DNA of 64,000 nucleotides from Pseudanabaena sp. lw0831. GTDB lineage: Bacteria > Cyanobacteriota > Cyanobacteriia > Pseudanabaenales > Pseudanabaenaceae. Location of the stretch: NCBI RefSeq assembly GCF_016584665.1, contig NZ_BBJB01000066.1:62001-126000 (forward strand), in the 5' to 3' direction. Made by a program: the position numbers and the translations under genes. The notes beneath the pieces are model-generated. The model was given only the letters and a program-made list of their open reading frames with translations. It had not been told where the DNA came from and did no database searches. Positions within the stretch are counted from its first letter, which is position 1, and every line of letters starts with the position of its first letter. This document shows positions 32,305-40,875 of this stretch, piece after piece.

Positions 32305-32925
32305 GTGAGTTCGCCAGTTCTGCCCGAAAGTCCATCTAGTTCCAATTCTGTTACGATTCTGGGCGTTCTCGCTTCGGGAAGTGGTAGCAATTTCGAGGCG
32401 ATCGCCTTTGCGATCGAGAATGGAGAACTGCAAGCCAAAATCGCCTTAGTCATCTATAACGAACCTGATGCATTTGCAAAGCAACGTGCTGAAAAATTTG
32501 GCATCCCTGCAATTTTAGTCAATCATCGTGATTACAAGTCTCGCCAATCCCTTGATCGCGCCATCATCGATATTCTCAAGCAATATCATGTCGATTTGGT
32601 GATCATGGCAGGCTGGATGCGAATTGTCACCCAAGTTTTAATCGATGCTTTCCCAGAACGCATTCTGAATATTCATCCCAGCTTGCTACCAAGCTTCAAA
32701 GGTATTCATGCGATCGAGCAAGCCTTTAACTATGGGGTCAAGGTTACGGGCTGCACTGTACATTTACTCAGCCTCGAAGTCGATAGCGGTAAAATTCTCA
32801 AGCAAGCTGCTGTTCCCGTGCTTCCTGACGATACTCTAGAAGATCTCCAAAAGCGTATCCAAGTTCAAGAGCATATTATTTATCCTGAGGCGATCGCAGA
32901 ATATAGTGATCGCCTCACTAAATAA
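32305..32925 (+). CDS. purN: Phosphoribosylglycinamide formyltransferase (GAR transformylase)
   Basis: Encodes 206 residues with a GTG start. Transfers formyl from 10-formyl-THF to GAR in purine synthesis. Motifs: ILGVLASGSGSNFEAIA (phosphate loop), VIMAGWMRIVT, the catalytic Asn-His in NIHPSLLPSFKGIHAIEQA, TGCTVHLLSLEVDSGKIL with the catalytic Asp, and QAAVPVLPDDT. The N-terminal 15 residues are a Ser/Pro extension. The 3' end runs into a long palindrome that precedes murE. Confidence 0.96.
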   Translation: MSSPVLPESPSSSNSVTILGVLASGSGSNFEAIAFAIENGELQAKIALVIYNEPDAFAKQRAEKFGIPAILVNHRDYKSRQSLDRAIIDILKQYHVDLVIMAGWMRIVTQVLIDAFPERILNIHPSLLPSFKGIHAIEQAFNYGVKVTGCTVHLLSLEVDSGKILKQAAVPVLPDDTLEDLQKRIQVQEHIIYPEAIAEYSDRLTK

Positions 32926-32979
32926 ACCCAAAAAGGAGAGGCGGCGCATCGCGCCGTCTCTCCTTTTTGGGTTTTATTT
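32921..32979 (+). terminator. Long perfect palindrome (AAACCCAA class) at the purN 3' end
   Basis: AATAAACCCAAAAAGGAGAG, GCGGCGC-ATC-GCGCCGT, CTCTCCTTTTTGGGTTTTATT. The left arm overlaps the purN stop codon. It separates purN from murE on the same strand. Confidence 0.85.
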
Positions 32980-33046
32980 AGTTGTCACAAATCAAGATTT
33001 CGTGTCAGAATTCTGGGATATTTTGTGCTTGAAGGATCGAGAAATT

Positions 33047-34543
33047 ATGCGTTTAGGACAATTGCTAGCGTTAGCAGGGTATCAAAATTCTCAGCCTGAA
33101 CTAGATGGGCTAGAAATAAAGCGTGTAATTACAGATTCACGGGCTTGTCAAGCTGGGGACTTATTTATCGGGATGACGGGGACACAGGTGGATGGGGGCA
33201 AATTTGCACCACAGGCGATCGCACAGGGAGCGATCGCAGCCATCGTCTCCCGTGCAGCTTTTGGTGATTTATCTGAGCAAGATCAGGTAAAGGCGATCGC
33301 CGTTGACGATGTGGTTGTCGCTTGCAGCCAAATCGCAACAGCGTTTTATGACTATCCTGCTCAAAAACTGAAATTGGTAGGCGTGACAGGTACAAATGGC
33401 AAAACTACCACCACGCACTTGATCGAGTTTTTACTGCAAACCCAATATGCATCGGCTTTATTTGGGACACTTTATACCCGTTGGGCTGGCTATTCTAAGA
33501 CGGCAAGCCATACCACGCCCTTTGCCGTGGACTTACAGGCGCAACTTGCCGATGCGATCGCCGCAGGTTGTGATGTGGGATTGATGGAGATTAGCTCCCA
33601 TGCTTTAGACCAAAGGCGTGTATTGGGTTGCCCCTTCGAGGTGGCGGTATTTACCAATTTGACCCAAGATCACTTGGATTATCACAAAGACATCGAGACT
33701 TATTTTCAGGCAAAGGCTTTGCTATTTAGCGATATTTATTTGCAAGGTAGAGCGATTATCAATTTTGATGATGCCTTTGGACAGCGTTTGGAGCAAATGA
33801 TCCGCGACAAACCAATCTGGACTTATAGCATTAGTAATTCCCAAGCCGATTTTTATACTGAAAACTTGACCTATTTGCCTAATGGCGCAACGGGAACATT
33901 ACATACACCACAGGGAGCGATCGCTTTTACCTCACCGCTAGTAGGTCGGTTTAATGTCGAGAATATCTTGGCAGCGATCGCTACGGCTTTGCATATGGGG
34001 ATGAGTCTTGCCGAAGTGGTCAGCCGCTTGCCAGAATTTAAAAACGTGCCTGGGCGCGTCGAACGTGTGCAAGTCAGCGACGATCAAGATGTGACGGTCG
34101 TGGTGGACTATGCTCACACCCCTGACAGTCTCGAAAACCTATTGAAAGCGATGCGTCCCTTTACCCAGCGTGAATTAATCTGTGTGTTTGGTTGTGGCGG
34201 CGATCGCGATCGCACTAAGCGTCCGTTAATGGGTGGGATTGCCGCCAGACTCGCTGATCGCGTTTATGTAACTTCTGACAATCCCCGTACTGAAGATCCC
34301 CAGCGAATTTTGGATGATGTCTTAGTTGGAGTCAAAGCTGATATCGGTGATAAGCCAATGACTATCGAAGGCGATCGACATAAATGCATCCAAACAGCCA
34401 TTGCGAAAGCTCAATCAGGCGATACAATTCTGATCGCTGGAAAAGGTCATGAAGACTATCAAATCATTGGGCGAGAAAAAATCCATTTTGATGATCGCGA
34501 AGAGGCTCAATCAGCTTTAATCCTTCGCCACAACTTGGCTTAA
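33047..34543 (+). CDS. murE: UDP-MurNAc-L-Ala-D-Glu:meso-diaminopimelate ligase MurE
   Basis: Encodes about 498 residues from ATG 33047 (MRLGQLLALAGY), with AAGGA upstream. The same frame is open back into purN and through a palindrome, but that extension has no family similarity. ATP-dependent ligase adding meso-DAP to the peptidoglycan stem in the cytoplasm. Visible: ATP loop VGVTGTNGKTTTTHLIEFL, MEISSHALDQRR, FTNLTQDHLDYH, VVVDYAHTPDSLENLL, CVFGCGGDRDRTKRP and TSDNPRTEDP, where DNPR is the motif that selects meso-DAP over lysine. AGKGHEDYQII is near the C-terminus. Confidence 0.96.
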   Translation: MRLGQLLALAGYQNSQPELDGLEIKRVITDSRACQAGDLFIGMTGTQVDGGKFAPQAIAQGAIAAIVSRAAFGDLSEQDQVKAIAVDDVVVACSQIATAFYDYPAQKLKLVGVTGTNGKTTTTHLIEFLLQTQYASALFGTLYTRWAGYSKTASHTTPFAVDLQAQLADAIAAGCDVGLMEISSHALDQRRVLGCPFEVAVFTNLTQDHLDYHKDIETYFQAKALLFSDIYLQGRAIINFDDAFGQRLEQMIRDKPIWTYSISNSQADFYTENLTYLPNGATGTLHTPQGAIAFTSPLVGRFNVENILAAIATALHMGMSLAEVVSRLPEFKNVPGRVERVQVSDDQDVTVVVDYAHTPDSLENLLKAMRPFTQRELICVFGCGGDRDRTKRPLMGGIAARLADRVYVTSDNPRTEDPQRILDDVLVGVKADIGDKPMTIEGDRHKCIQTAIAKAQSGDTILIAGKGHEDYQIIGREKIHFDDREEAQSALILRHNLA

Positions 34544-34601
34544 TAAAAACAAGAATCTATATGGCGAGCCTTGTTCGCAGCATAGATTCTTGTTTTTATT
34601 A
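34542..34601 (+). terminator. Long hairpin terminator of murE
   Basis: AATAAAAACAAGAATCTAT... and ...ATAGATTCTTGTTTTTATT around a GGCGAGCCTTGTTCGC core with mismatches. The left arm overlaps the murE stop. Confidence 0.75.
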
Positions 34602-34629
34602 GTTGTTGGTCACATGTGTAGGAAAGGTT

Positions 34630-34720
34630 AATTAAATGTAGGATGCGTTAGTGAAACGTAACGCATCAATTAGTTGTCAATGATGGGTTACGCTATCGCT
34701 AACCCATCCTACGTTTAATT
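34630..34720. repeat. MITE-like element with 21-base terminal inverted repeats
   Basis: Left end AATTAAATGTAGGATGCGTT and right end AACCCATCCTACGTTTAATT are inverted repeats with two mismatches across about 21 bases. The inside has a second short inverted pair (GTTAGTG...CGTAAC / GGTTACGCTATCGCTAACC). No coding capacity. The TAGGATGCGTTA motif resembles a repeat I recall from many bacterial genomes. Probably a non-autonomous mobile repeat or its remnant. Confidence 0.6.
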
Positions 34721-34765
34721 CCAACAACTTACTTACTAGGCAAAAACACGTAAGGAGTATCGGTT

Positions 34766-34831
34766 ATGATGCAAAAGGAAGTATATTCAGAACCAAGTCG
34801 CGCTTATCAATTTCAAGTTCATTCACATTAG
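34766..34831 (+). CDS. Possible 21-residue leader peptide upstream of cyaC-type gene
   Basis: ATG 34766 is preceded by AAGGAG at 34752-34757 with an 8-base spacer, one of the better ribosome binding sites in the window. The product MMQKEVYSEPSRAYQFQVHS-H matches no family I know. It ends 63 bases before the adenylate cyclase start. It may be a translated leader or chance. Confidence 0.35.
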   Translation: MMQKEVYSEPSRAYQFQVHSH

Positions 34832-34894
34832 TGTTCTCTGATACTTTAAATCCAGAGTGTTTCGGCATCAAAATTTTTAGGAAGAAGTAGCTCC

Positions 34895-37800
34895 ATGGGT
34901 TCGCAAAATGCCCCCAAACCTAAGTTGCTAGTTATCGATGATGAACCCGATAACTTGGATTTACTATTTCGGACTTTTTATAGAGATTATCAAGTTTTGC
35001 GCGCCAATAGTGGCTTGGAAGCCCTAGAATTACTCGATCGCGAAGGGGAAGTCGCAGTAATTATCTCCGACCAAAGAATGCCGATCATGAGTGGAACCGA
35101 ATTTTTGAGTCAAATGGCGGTTAAATATCCCGACACAATGAGGATTATTTTGACTGGCTATACCGATGTTGAGGATTTAGTTGAGGCGATTAACACTTGT
35201 AAGGTATTTAAATATGTCACTAAGCCTTGGGACGAAGTAGAACTCAGAAATGTAGTAAGCCAAGCCATTGATACTCACAATGTCCTGCGAAATCGAACTG
35301 CTGAGCTACGCCGCACCCTGCGCCAACAATCGCTCCTAAATGCGATCGCTTCATCAGTGGATAGTGCCGCACCATATCGAGAAATTATTGCCTCGATCGC
35401 AGAATCTATCGCCCGTAATTTTGATGTTTCAGGCAGCATCTTAAGGCTATCAGAAGCGAGAATACTTTCAGAAGACTATTTTGCCTATTGCAGTCAACCG
35501 ATCACTATTTTGCCACAGCTATCGAAGATTCTCACCTTGCGATCGCAGGTTGTCGCAATTAGTAACATTGAAGACGATCAGCGTGTTTCTGAATCTGATA
35601 AGTCTATCTATGCTGATGCGAATATCAAATCAGTTCTATTTGTTCCCCTTGAAGTTCAGCAAGAATGCTTGGCTATGCTAGCCCTATATCATTGCGAAAG
35701 TCCACATTTATGGAGTAGCGATGAATTAGACTTAATTGAGTTAGCAGCCGATCAGGCTGCGATCGTCAGTTCTCGCGCCAGAGCCTACGATCGCATTCAG
35801 GAACTTGCGAAAAGAGAATCTTTACTAAATACGATAACGAGTACAATCCGCTCCAGCCTTGATCCTCAGAAGATTTTCGCCTCAATTACTCAGCAATTAG
35901 GTCAAGCCTTAAATTCTGAAAGCTGTGCTTTGTCTTTATGGACAGAAGAAGATCATTACTTGCGCTGTGTCGGCTTACATTTGCTCGATCCGAATGAAGT
36001 AATTCATGATCGGTCAAATCCGAACGAACCTGCATTACCACAATCGATTGCGAATATTTCGGTTAACCCAGTCTTTCAAGCTTTAATTGAATCCAAGCAA
36101 CCCGTGGCAATCTCGGATTTACGTGAAAATCCAGAATGGAATATTGCCGATTTGCCATTACGTTCAATTGCCCGATCGCTGCTCATGGTTCCACTACTAT
36201 CTGACGGCAAGATTATTGGCAGTATTTCCATGCGTCAAAACAGTCTGCCACGACAATGGCAACCTGAAGAAGTATCTCTGGTACAAGCCGTGGCAGCTCA
36301 AGCCGCCATCGCCGTACAGCAAGCTAATCTCTTTCAAAAAACTCGCCAACAAGCACAGCAACTTCTTGAACTTGATCGCCAAAAAACCGAATTCTTTCAA
36401 AATCTGTCCCATGAATTCCGCACCCCTCTCACCCTCACCATTGGCCCCTTAGAAGCCGCGATCGAGAAATCCCAATCGCTTCCACTTGAACAATCGGTGA
36501 TTGCTTTACGCAATTGCCGTCGGTTGCTGCGTCTAGTCAATCAACTACTGGACATCCAACGTCTTGACGCTGGGAAAATGCAAGCTTGTTTCCATCCTTG
36601 CAATCTTGTCGAATTTACGAGCCAGACCATTGATGCTTTTCGTCCTTATTGCGATCGCAAAAATATTCATCTGTTTAGTGAGTTTAGCGAATGTCCAGAA
36701 ATCTATCTAGACTTAGAGAAGTTTGACAAGGTGCTCTACAATCTGCTGTCTAATGCAATGAAATTCACGCCTAGCAACGGTAGCGTTACTATTAATATTT
36801 CTGCCGATCCGGATGGCAAACATTGTATTCTCAGCGTGCATGATACTGGAATAGGCATTCGTCAAGATCAAATTCCATTTCTATTTGATCGTTTTCGTCA
36901 AGCTGAAGGTTCTGTCAATCGTAGTTATGAAGGCAGTGGCTTAGGTTTATCGCTGGTCAAAGAATTGGTAAATCTGCACGGTGGAAACATTTCCGTTACC
37001 TCAGATTATGGCTATGGGACAACCTTTATGATCGCCATTCCCACAGGTAAAAAACATTTACCCGCCAATCAAGTTACCAACTTACCTGCGGATCTCCAAA
37101 TATCGAGAGCATCAGTAGAACTTGCAGATCTAGAAACTGACTTGGGTTTAGAAGAAGATATTTTCATTACTGATAGTGAACATGAAGAATCTCCACTTAC
37201 ACCTACAGGTAAAATCTTAATCGTTGACGACAATCGCGATCTGCGGGGATATTTACGAAGGGTTCTCAATCAGGCTGGCTATAGTGTGATCTCGGCTCAT
37301 AATGGCGCTCATGGCTATACTCAAGCTCAGGAATATCGCCCTGATCTAATCGTTACCGATTTGATGATGCCTCAAGTTTCAGGTTTAGACTTAATTGCCA
37401 TGATTCGCCAAGATCCTCAATTATCGGGTATTCCGATGATTTTGCTGACTGCCAAAGCTAACGAAGAGACACGCATTGAAGGTACAGAGATGGGGGCTGA
37501 TGCATACTTAGCCAAGCCTTTTAACGATCGCGAATTGTTAGCGGAAGTTCGCAATTTATTAGCCCTCAAGACCAATGAGCGGCGCGTTGCTCAACTCAAT
37601 CTCTATTTAACCGAATCAGTTCTCAAGCGCTTTCTTCCCCCTAGCTTAGTTGCAAAAGCTGCTACAGGTGAACTCAGTCTCGATTTGCGTCCTGAGCCAA
37701 GGATGATCACAGTTCTATTTACGGATATTGTCGGCTTTACTTCCCTTGCCAATACCTTGCGATCGCGTCGTGTTGCCGAACTTCTCAATCAATATCTCGG

Positions 37801-38251
37801 TGCAATGACGGAAGCGATTTTTGCTAATGGTGGCACGGTCGATAAATTTATGGGCGATGGCATCATGGCTCTGTTTGGTGCGCCCGAAGATTGCAGTCCC
37901 AATGAACAAGTACGCCGCGCTGTTCAGACTGCGAAACATATGCAGCGATCGCTAGCTGTACTAAATGAGGAATGGGCTGCTCATGGCATTCCCAAGGTTA
38001 GATTTCGCTGTGGTATTCATCAAGGTACAGCCGTAGTTGGCATGTTTGGCAGTGCCGAGAGATCGGACTACACGGCGATCGGACCGACAGTAAATATTGC
38101 TGCACGTATCCAATCGGCGGCGGAACCTGATTGCATTCTCGTATCGGCGGCAGTTGCTGATTATCTTAATGATGAGGAACTTCGCAAGCGCGAACCTCTC
38201 AAGCTTAAAGGTGTTGATGAAACTGTGCTCACATTTTTTGTAGATAGTTAA
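34895..38251 (+). CDS. cyaC: CyaC-type hybrid kinase-adenylate cyclase
   Basis: Encodes 1118 residues. Order: receiver 1 (9-125, Asp59 in IISDQRMP); GAF (~147-295); GAF (~305-478); HisKA with His506 in NLSHEFRTPLTLTIGPLEA; HATPase (~600-725; NLLSNAMKFTP, DTGIGI, GSGLGLSLV); receiver 2 (~772-890, Asp822 in IVTDLMMP); class III cyclase (~925-1110). Metal-binding Asp944 (LFTDIVGF) and Asp988 (GDGIMALFG) are present, and Lys984 with Asp1058 (RSDYTAIG) is the adenine-type pair, so the product should be cAMP. This receiver-kinase-receiver-cyclase layout is that of cyanobacterial CyaC. Cytoplasmic. His-Asp phosphotransfer within the chain probably controls the cyclase. Confidence 0.92.
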   Translation: MGSQNAPKPKLLVIDDEPDNLDLLFRTFYRDYQVLRANSGLEALELLDREGEVAVIISDQRMPIMSGTEFLSQMAVKYPDTMRIILTGYTDVEDLVEAINTCKVFKYVTKPWDEVELRNVVSQAIDTHNVLRNRTAELRRTLRQQSLLNAIASSVDSAAPYREIIASIAESIARNFDVSGSILRLSEARILSEDYFAYCSQPITILPQLSKILTLRSQVVAISNIEDDQRVSESDKSIYADANIKSVLFVPLEVQQECLAMLALYHCESPHLWSSDELDLIELAADQAAIVSSRARAYDRIQELAKRESLLNTITSTIRSSLDPQKIFASITQQLGQALNSESCALSLWTEEDHYLRCVGLHLLDPNEVIHDRSNPNEPALPQSIANISVNPVFQALIESKQPVAISDLRENPEWNIADLPLRSIARSLLMVPLLSDGKIIGSISMRQNSLPRQWQPEEVSLVQAVAAQAAIAVQQANLFQKTRQQAQQLLELDRQKTEFFQNLSHEFRTPLTLTIGPLEAAIEKSQSLPLEQSVIALRNCRRLLRLVNQLLDIQRLDAGKMQACFHPCNLVEFTSQTIDAFRPYCDRKNIHLFSEFSECPEIYLDLEKFDKVLYNLLSNAMKFTPSNGSVTINISADPDGKHCILSVHDTGIGIRQDQIPFLFDRFRQAEGSVNRSYEGSGLGLSLVKELVNLHGGNISVTSDYGYGTTFMIAIPTGKKHLPANQVTNLPADLQISRASVELADLETDLGLEEDIFITDSEHEESPLTPTGKILIVDDNRDLRGYLRRVLNQAGYSVISAHNGAHGYTQAQEYRPDLIVTDLMMPQVSGLDLIAMIRQDPQLSGIPMILLTAKANEETRIEGTEMGADAYLAKPFNDRELLAEVRNLLALKTNERRVAQLNLYLTESVLKRFLPPSLVAKAATGELSLDLRPEPRMITVLFTDIVGFTSLANTLRSRRVAELLNQYLGAMTEAIFANGGTVDKFMGDGIMALFGAPEDCSPNEQVRRAVQTAKHMQRSLAVLNEEWAAHGIPKVRFRCGIHQGTAVVGMFGSAERSDYTAIGPTVNIAARIQSAAEPDCILVSAAVADYLNDEELRKREPLKLKGVDETVLTFFVDS

Positions 38252-38262
38252 GAAATTAGTAA

Positions 38263-38279
38263 GGTGGGCATTGCCCACC
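38263..38279. terminator. Short palindrome between convergent cyaC and ictB genes
   Basis: GGTGGGCATTGCCCACC is a near-perfect palindrome 11 bases past the cyaC stop and 12 before the ictB stop. Confidence 0.6.
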
Positions 38280-38291
38280 CTACGCTACTTT

Positions 38292-39635
38292 TTATGCTTC
38301 ATTCCTGATTGGAGCAATATAGAAGCTGCTGCTGAGCGCGATCGCAAGCCACCAAAGTAATTGCACTTGAGGTCGATACCAAACCGTATCGACTAAGCCA
38401 TGAACCATCATGCCCACGATTGTCGCGATCGCAGCGATAATCCATAAGCCACTAGCATCGCGATCTCTTCTTAAACGATTCAGTGCTATCCATGCTTGGC
38501 GAAAGATGGAGAGAATTAGCCAGCCATAGCAAATTACACCGATAATTCCTGTCTCAACGGTGATCTCTAATGGCACTGAATAAGTCCCCAGAGCGCTATA
38601 GCCCGATCTCTGATAGAGCGGATAAACTAGGTTAAAAGCTTTATTTCCAGGTCCAATCCCTAAAATCGGCTTGGCTTTGATCATATTTAATACAGCCTGC
38701 CAGACATTGACCCGAAAGGCGTTGCTGCTATCTTCAGTGCCAAAAATACTGCCAACCCGCTTACGCAATGTCGGGACGAGAATTGTTCCTAGGGCGATCG
38801 CACCCGCAGTTCCGCCAAAAGTAGCTGGCAAAGTCCAAGTCGGTAAACGCTTGCCCCACCAATACACTAATAGAAGCACTAGGGCAAAGCTTTCAGCCGC
38901 CAATCCCATTAGTCCGCCACGGCTTTGGGTCTGAGTAATGCAAAATGCGCCTAATATGGCAGCGATCGCGCCCAATATTTTCATTCCCCAACTGCGCCAA
39001 TGAATCGCGGCGATCGCACCTAGGGGTAACGCTGGCACTAGATATCCAGCTAGCAGATTCGGATTGCCAAGAAAACTATAAACGCGCGTAGTTCCCGCCG
39101 TCTCGGAAGTAACATCAGTCCATGTAGCTAGTTCGGGTGCGCCGAGATACCATTGCTGCACTGCGTAGGCACAAACCACTAATGCGGTTACCAAATATGT
39201 ACCTACTAAAACCGATCGCCAACCCAAGCGCATCATCCGACTCATTGATACGAAGGCAAGCATATAAATTGTCAGCTTGACCATGCCATCAAGTGCAGCT
39301 ACTCGTACAGGTGAAATTAAAGTGGCAATAAGTGCGATCGCCCAATAACTGATCAGAGGCAAATGAATCGGTGTCCAAATTGGTACTGATTGATCCGCCT
39401 CATCCCGCCGATCGCTAAGCCACATCATCAACCATGCGATCGCTACAGCCGCCCCAATTACCCCAGTTTGAGCATTCTCTAGAAACGGTAAAGTGGCAAT
39501 GAGGATAATTAACAAACCGCCCAAAAATTTCGCGCCGACCAAGCGACTACCTTCGCGCCAAGCCTGTAACGGGCTTATTAACTGCAAAAATTTACTGTAG
39601 ACATGGATAAATGGTAGTTGGAGCTTGAGATTCAT
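38292..39635 (-). CDS. ictB: IctB family membrane protein
   Basis: Encodes 447 residues with about ten membrane helices. O-antigen-ligase-like (Wzy/WaaL fold) protein named IctB in cyanobacteria. It was first linked to inorganic carbon accumulation, but transport activity is disputed. Landmarks: LQAWREGSRLVGAKFLGGLL, YSFLGNPNLLAGYLVPALPL, TQTQSRGGLMGLA, ILGIGPGNKAFNLVYPLYQR and ALGTYSVPLEITVETG with the conserved charged residues of the ligase fold. Plasma membrane. Monocistronic. Confidence 0.92.
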   Translation of the reverse strand: MNLKLQLPFIHVYSKFLQLISPLQAWREGSRLVGAKFLGGLLIILIATLPFLENAQTGVIGAAVAIAWLMMWLSDRRDEADQSVPIWTPIHLPLISYWAIALIATLISPVRVAALDGMVKLTIYMLAFVSMSRMMRLGWRSVLVGTYLVTALVVCAYAVQQWYLGAPELATWTDVTSETAGTTRVYSFLGNPNLLAGYLVPALPLGAIAAIHWRSWGMKILGAIAAILGAFCITQTQSRGGLMGLAAESFALVLLLVYWWGKRLPTWTLPATFGGTAGAIALGTILVPTLRKRVGSIFGTEDSSNAFRVNVWQAVLNMIKAKPILGIGPGNKAFNLVYPLYQRSGYSALGTYSVPLEITVETGIIGVICYGWLILSIFRQAWIALNRLRRDRDASGLWIIAAIATIVGMMVHGLVDTVWYRPQVQLLWWLAIALSSSFYIAPIRNEA

Positions 39636-39742
39636 ACAGGGAAAATTAACTGGTTATGGACAGCGCAAAAATATTAGGTCTAAGAGACCTTACACCTTGT
39701 ATCTTAGAAGAAAAGCATCAGTAGTAATTATTTTTTAAAGCA

Positions 39743-40066
39743 ATGACGGATAGACTTGACTCCGCAGAAGCCTACAACGATCGCGGTATGGAACGTGCCG
39801 AAAATGAAGATTTTGCAGGTGCAATCGCTGACTACACCGCCGCGATCGCCCTCGATCCCAACTATGCTGAGGCATACTACAATCGCGCCTACGATCGCTC
39901 TGAAATTGAGGACTATGCTGGTGCGATCGAGGATTATAACAAGGTGATCGAAATCGCTCCCGATGCTGCCCCTGCCTATTTTAATCGTGGCTTAGCCAAG
40001 GCAAAACTTGGTGATGCTGAAGGGGCAAATGCTGACTGTGAATATGCCAAAACTCTAGGATTATAG
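39743..40066 (+). CDS. Small TPR-repeat protein
   Basis: Encodes 107 residues that are almost entirely three tetratricopeptide repeats: AEAYNDRGMERAENEDFAGA, AEAYYNRAYDRSEIEDYAGA and APAYFNRGLAKAKLGDAEGA, each with the alternating small and aromatic TPR positions. Acidic and soluble, with no signal peptide. Likely a protein-interaction module; partner unknown. Confidence 0.88.
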   Translation: MTDRLDSAEAYNDRGMERAENEDFAGAIADYTAAIALDPNYAEAYYNRAYDRSEIEDYAGAIEDYNKVIEIAPDAAPAYFNRGLAKAKLGDAEGANADCEYAKTLGL

Positions 40067-40078
40067 ACAAAAATGTTT

Positions 40079-40111
40079 AGTATAGTTTTTAGGCTATACT
40101 TAGGCTATACT
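40079..40111 (+). promoter_or_regulatory. Candidate mazEF operator
   Basis: AGTATAG (40079-40085) is an inverted copy of CTATACT, which occurs twice (40094-40100 and 40105-40111) in an 11-base direct repeat TAGGCTATACT. The array ends 24 bases before the antitoxin start. MazE-type antitoxins usually repress their own promoter at such dyads. Confidence 0.5.
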
Positions 40112-40135
40112 TCTTAAGCTTTGGACAGCAAAATT

Positions 40136-40384
40136 ATGTTCGTTAGAGTACAGAAATGGGGAAACAGTCAAGGAATCAGATTGAGTAAAGAGATATTAAA
40201 TCAAGCAAATATCTTGATTGGAGATGAGTTGGAGGTTATCAGTATAGAAGATCGATTGGTTATTAAGCCAGTTCGTAAAATTCGAGGGAAGTACAAAATC
40301 GAGGATTTAGTTGCCAAGTTGCCTCCTAACTATCAAGTCGAAGAGTTGGATTGGGGTAGCCCTGTAGGTATGGAAGTTTGGTAA
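40136..40384 (+). CDS. mazE: MazE-type (AbrB-fold) antitoxin
   Basis: Encodes 82 residues from ATG 40136; an upstream TTG (40121) is less likely. The SpoVT/AbrB swapped-hairpin domain is clear: VRVQKWGNSQGIRLSKEILN then GDELEVISIEDRLVIKPVRK. The C-terminal YKIEDLVAKLPPNYQVEELD + WGSPVGMEVW is the disordered toxin-binding tail. The toxin ATG follows its TAA directly, so the pair is translationally coupled. Probably autoregulates through the upstream CTATACT repeats. Confidence 0.92.
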   Translation: MFVRVQKWGNSQGIRLSKEILNQANILIGDELEVISIEDRLVIKPVRKIRGKYKIEDLVAKLPPNYQVEELDWGSPVGMEVW

Positions 40385-40720
40385 ATGTCTAACTACATTC
40401 CTAAAAAAGGTGATTTGATCATCATTACTTTTGATCCACAGTCAGGGCATGAACAGAAAGGTCGAAGACCTGCTTTAGTTGTGAGTAATAGCGTTTTTAA
40501 TCAACATACTGGATTCGCAATTGTCTGCCCAGTTACAAATACATATCGTGATTCCCCATTTCATGTGTCGATCGACAATAGTAAAACGTTAACTGGTTAT
40601 GTGATGGTAGAGCAAGTCAAGTCTATTGATTACCAATCGAGAAAAATAAAATGGATAGAGGCTGCTTCCAATGATTTACTTGCTGAAGTTTTGAGCATTT
40701 TAGATGCTTGTATTTATTGA
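40385..40720 (+). CDS. mazF: MazF-family endoribonuclease toxin
   Basis: Encodes 111 residues in the PemK/MazF fold: YIPKKGDLIIITFDPQSGHE then QKGRRPALVVSN (with the catalytic Arg), FAIVCPVTNTYRDSPFHV with the conserved Thr, and GYVMVEQVKSIDY. Cleaves mRNA at short sequences when not bound by MazE. Full length, so likely active. Its stop is followed by a MITE-like repeat. Confidence 0.93.
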   Translation: MSNYIPKKGDLIIITFDPQSGHEQKGRRPALVVSNSVFNQHTGFAIVCPVTNTYRDSPFHVSIDNSKTLTGYVMVEQVKSIDYQSRKIKWIEAASNDLLAEVLSILDACIY

Positions 40721-40732
40721 GTTAGAATTAGG

Positions 40733-40838
40733 CTAAGTACCTCGGCATAATTAAAAACCAGAGCCAGAATCTGTACCGCCCGCTGCGCGGGCGGTACAGA
40801 TTCTGGGGTTTTATATTTGATTATACCGAGGTACTTAG
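40733..40838. repeat. MITE-like element with nested palindromes
   Basis: Outer inverted repeats CTAAGTACCTCGGCATAAT (40733-40751) and ATTATACCGAGGTACTTAG (40820-40838) match at 18 of 19 bases. Nested inside is a second palindrome, AAAACCAGAGCCAGAATCTG ... CAGATTCTGGGGTTTT with a CCGCCCGCTGCGCGGGCGG core. The inner part belongs to the window's general palindrome family; the outer ends look like transposon termini. 106 bases, no coding capacity, between mazF and ubiD. Confidence 0.7.
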
Positions 40839-40875
40839 TATCATTACATCATTTCCCTAGCGCCACTAAATCCCT

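Noticed and set aside
32906-33046. Upstream extension of murE
   Set aside because: The frame is open into purN and across a palindrome, but MurE similarity begins at ATG 33047, which has AAGGA upstream.
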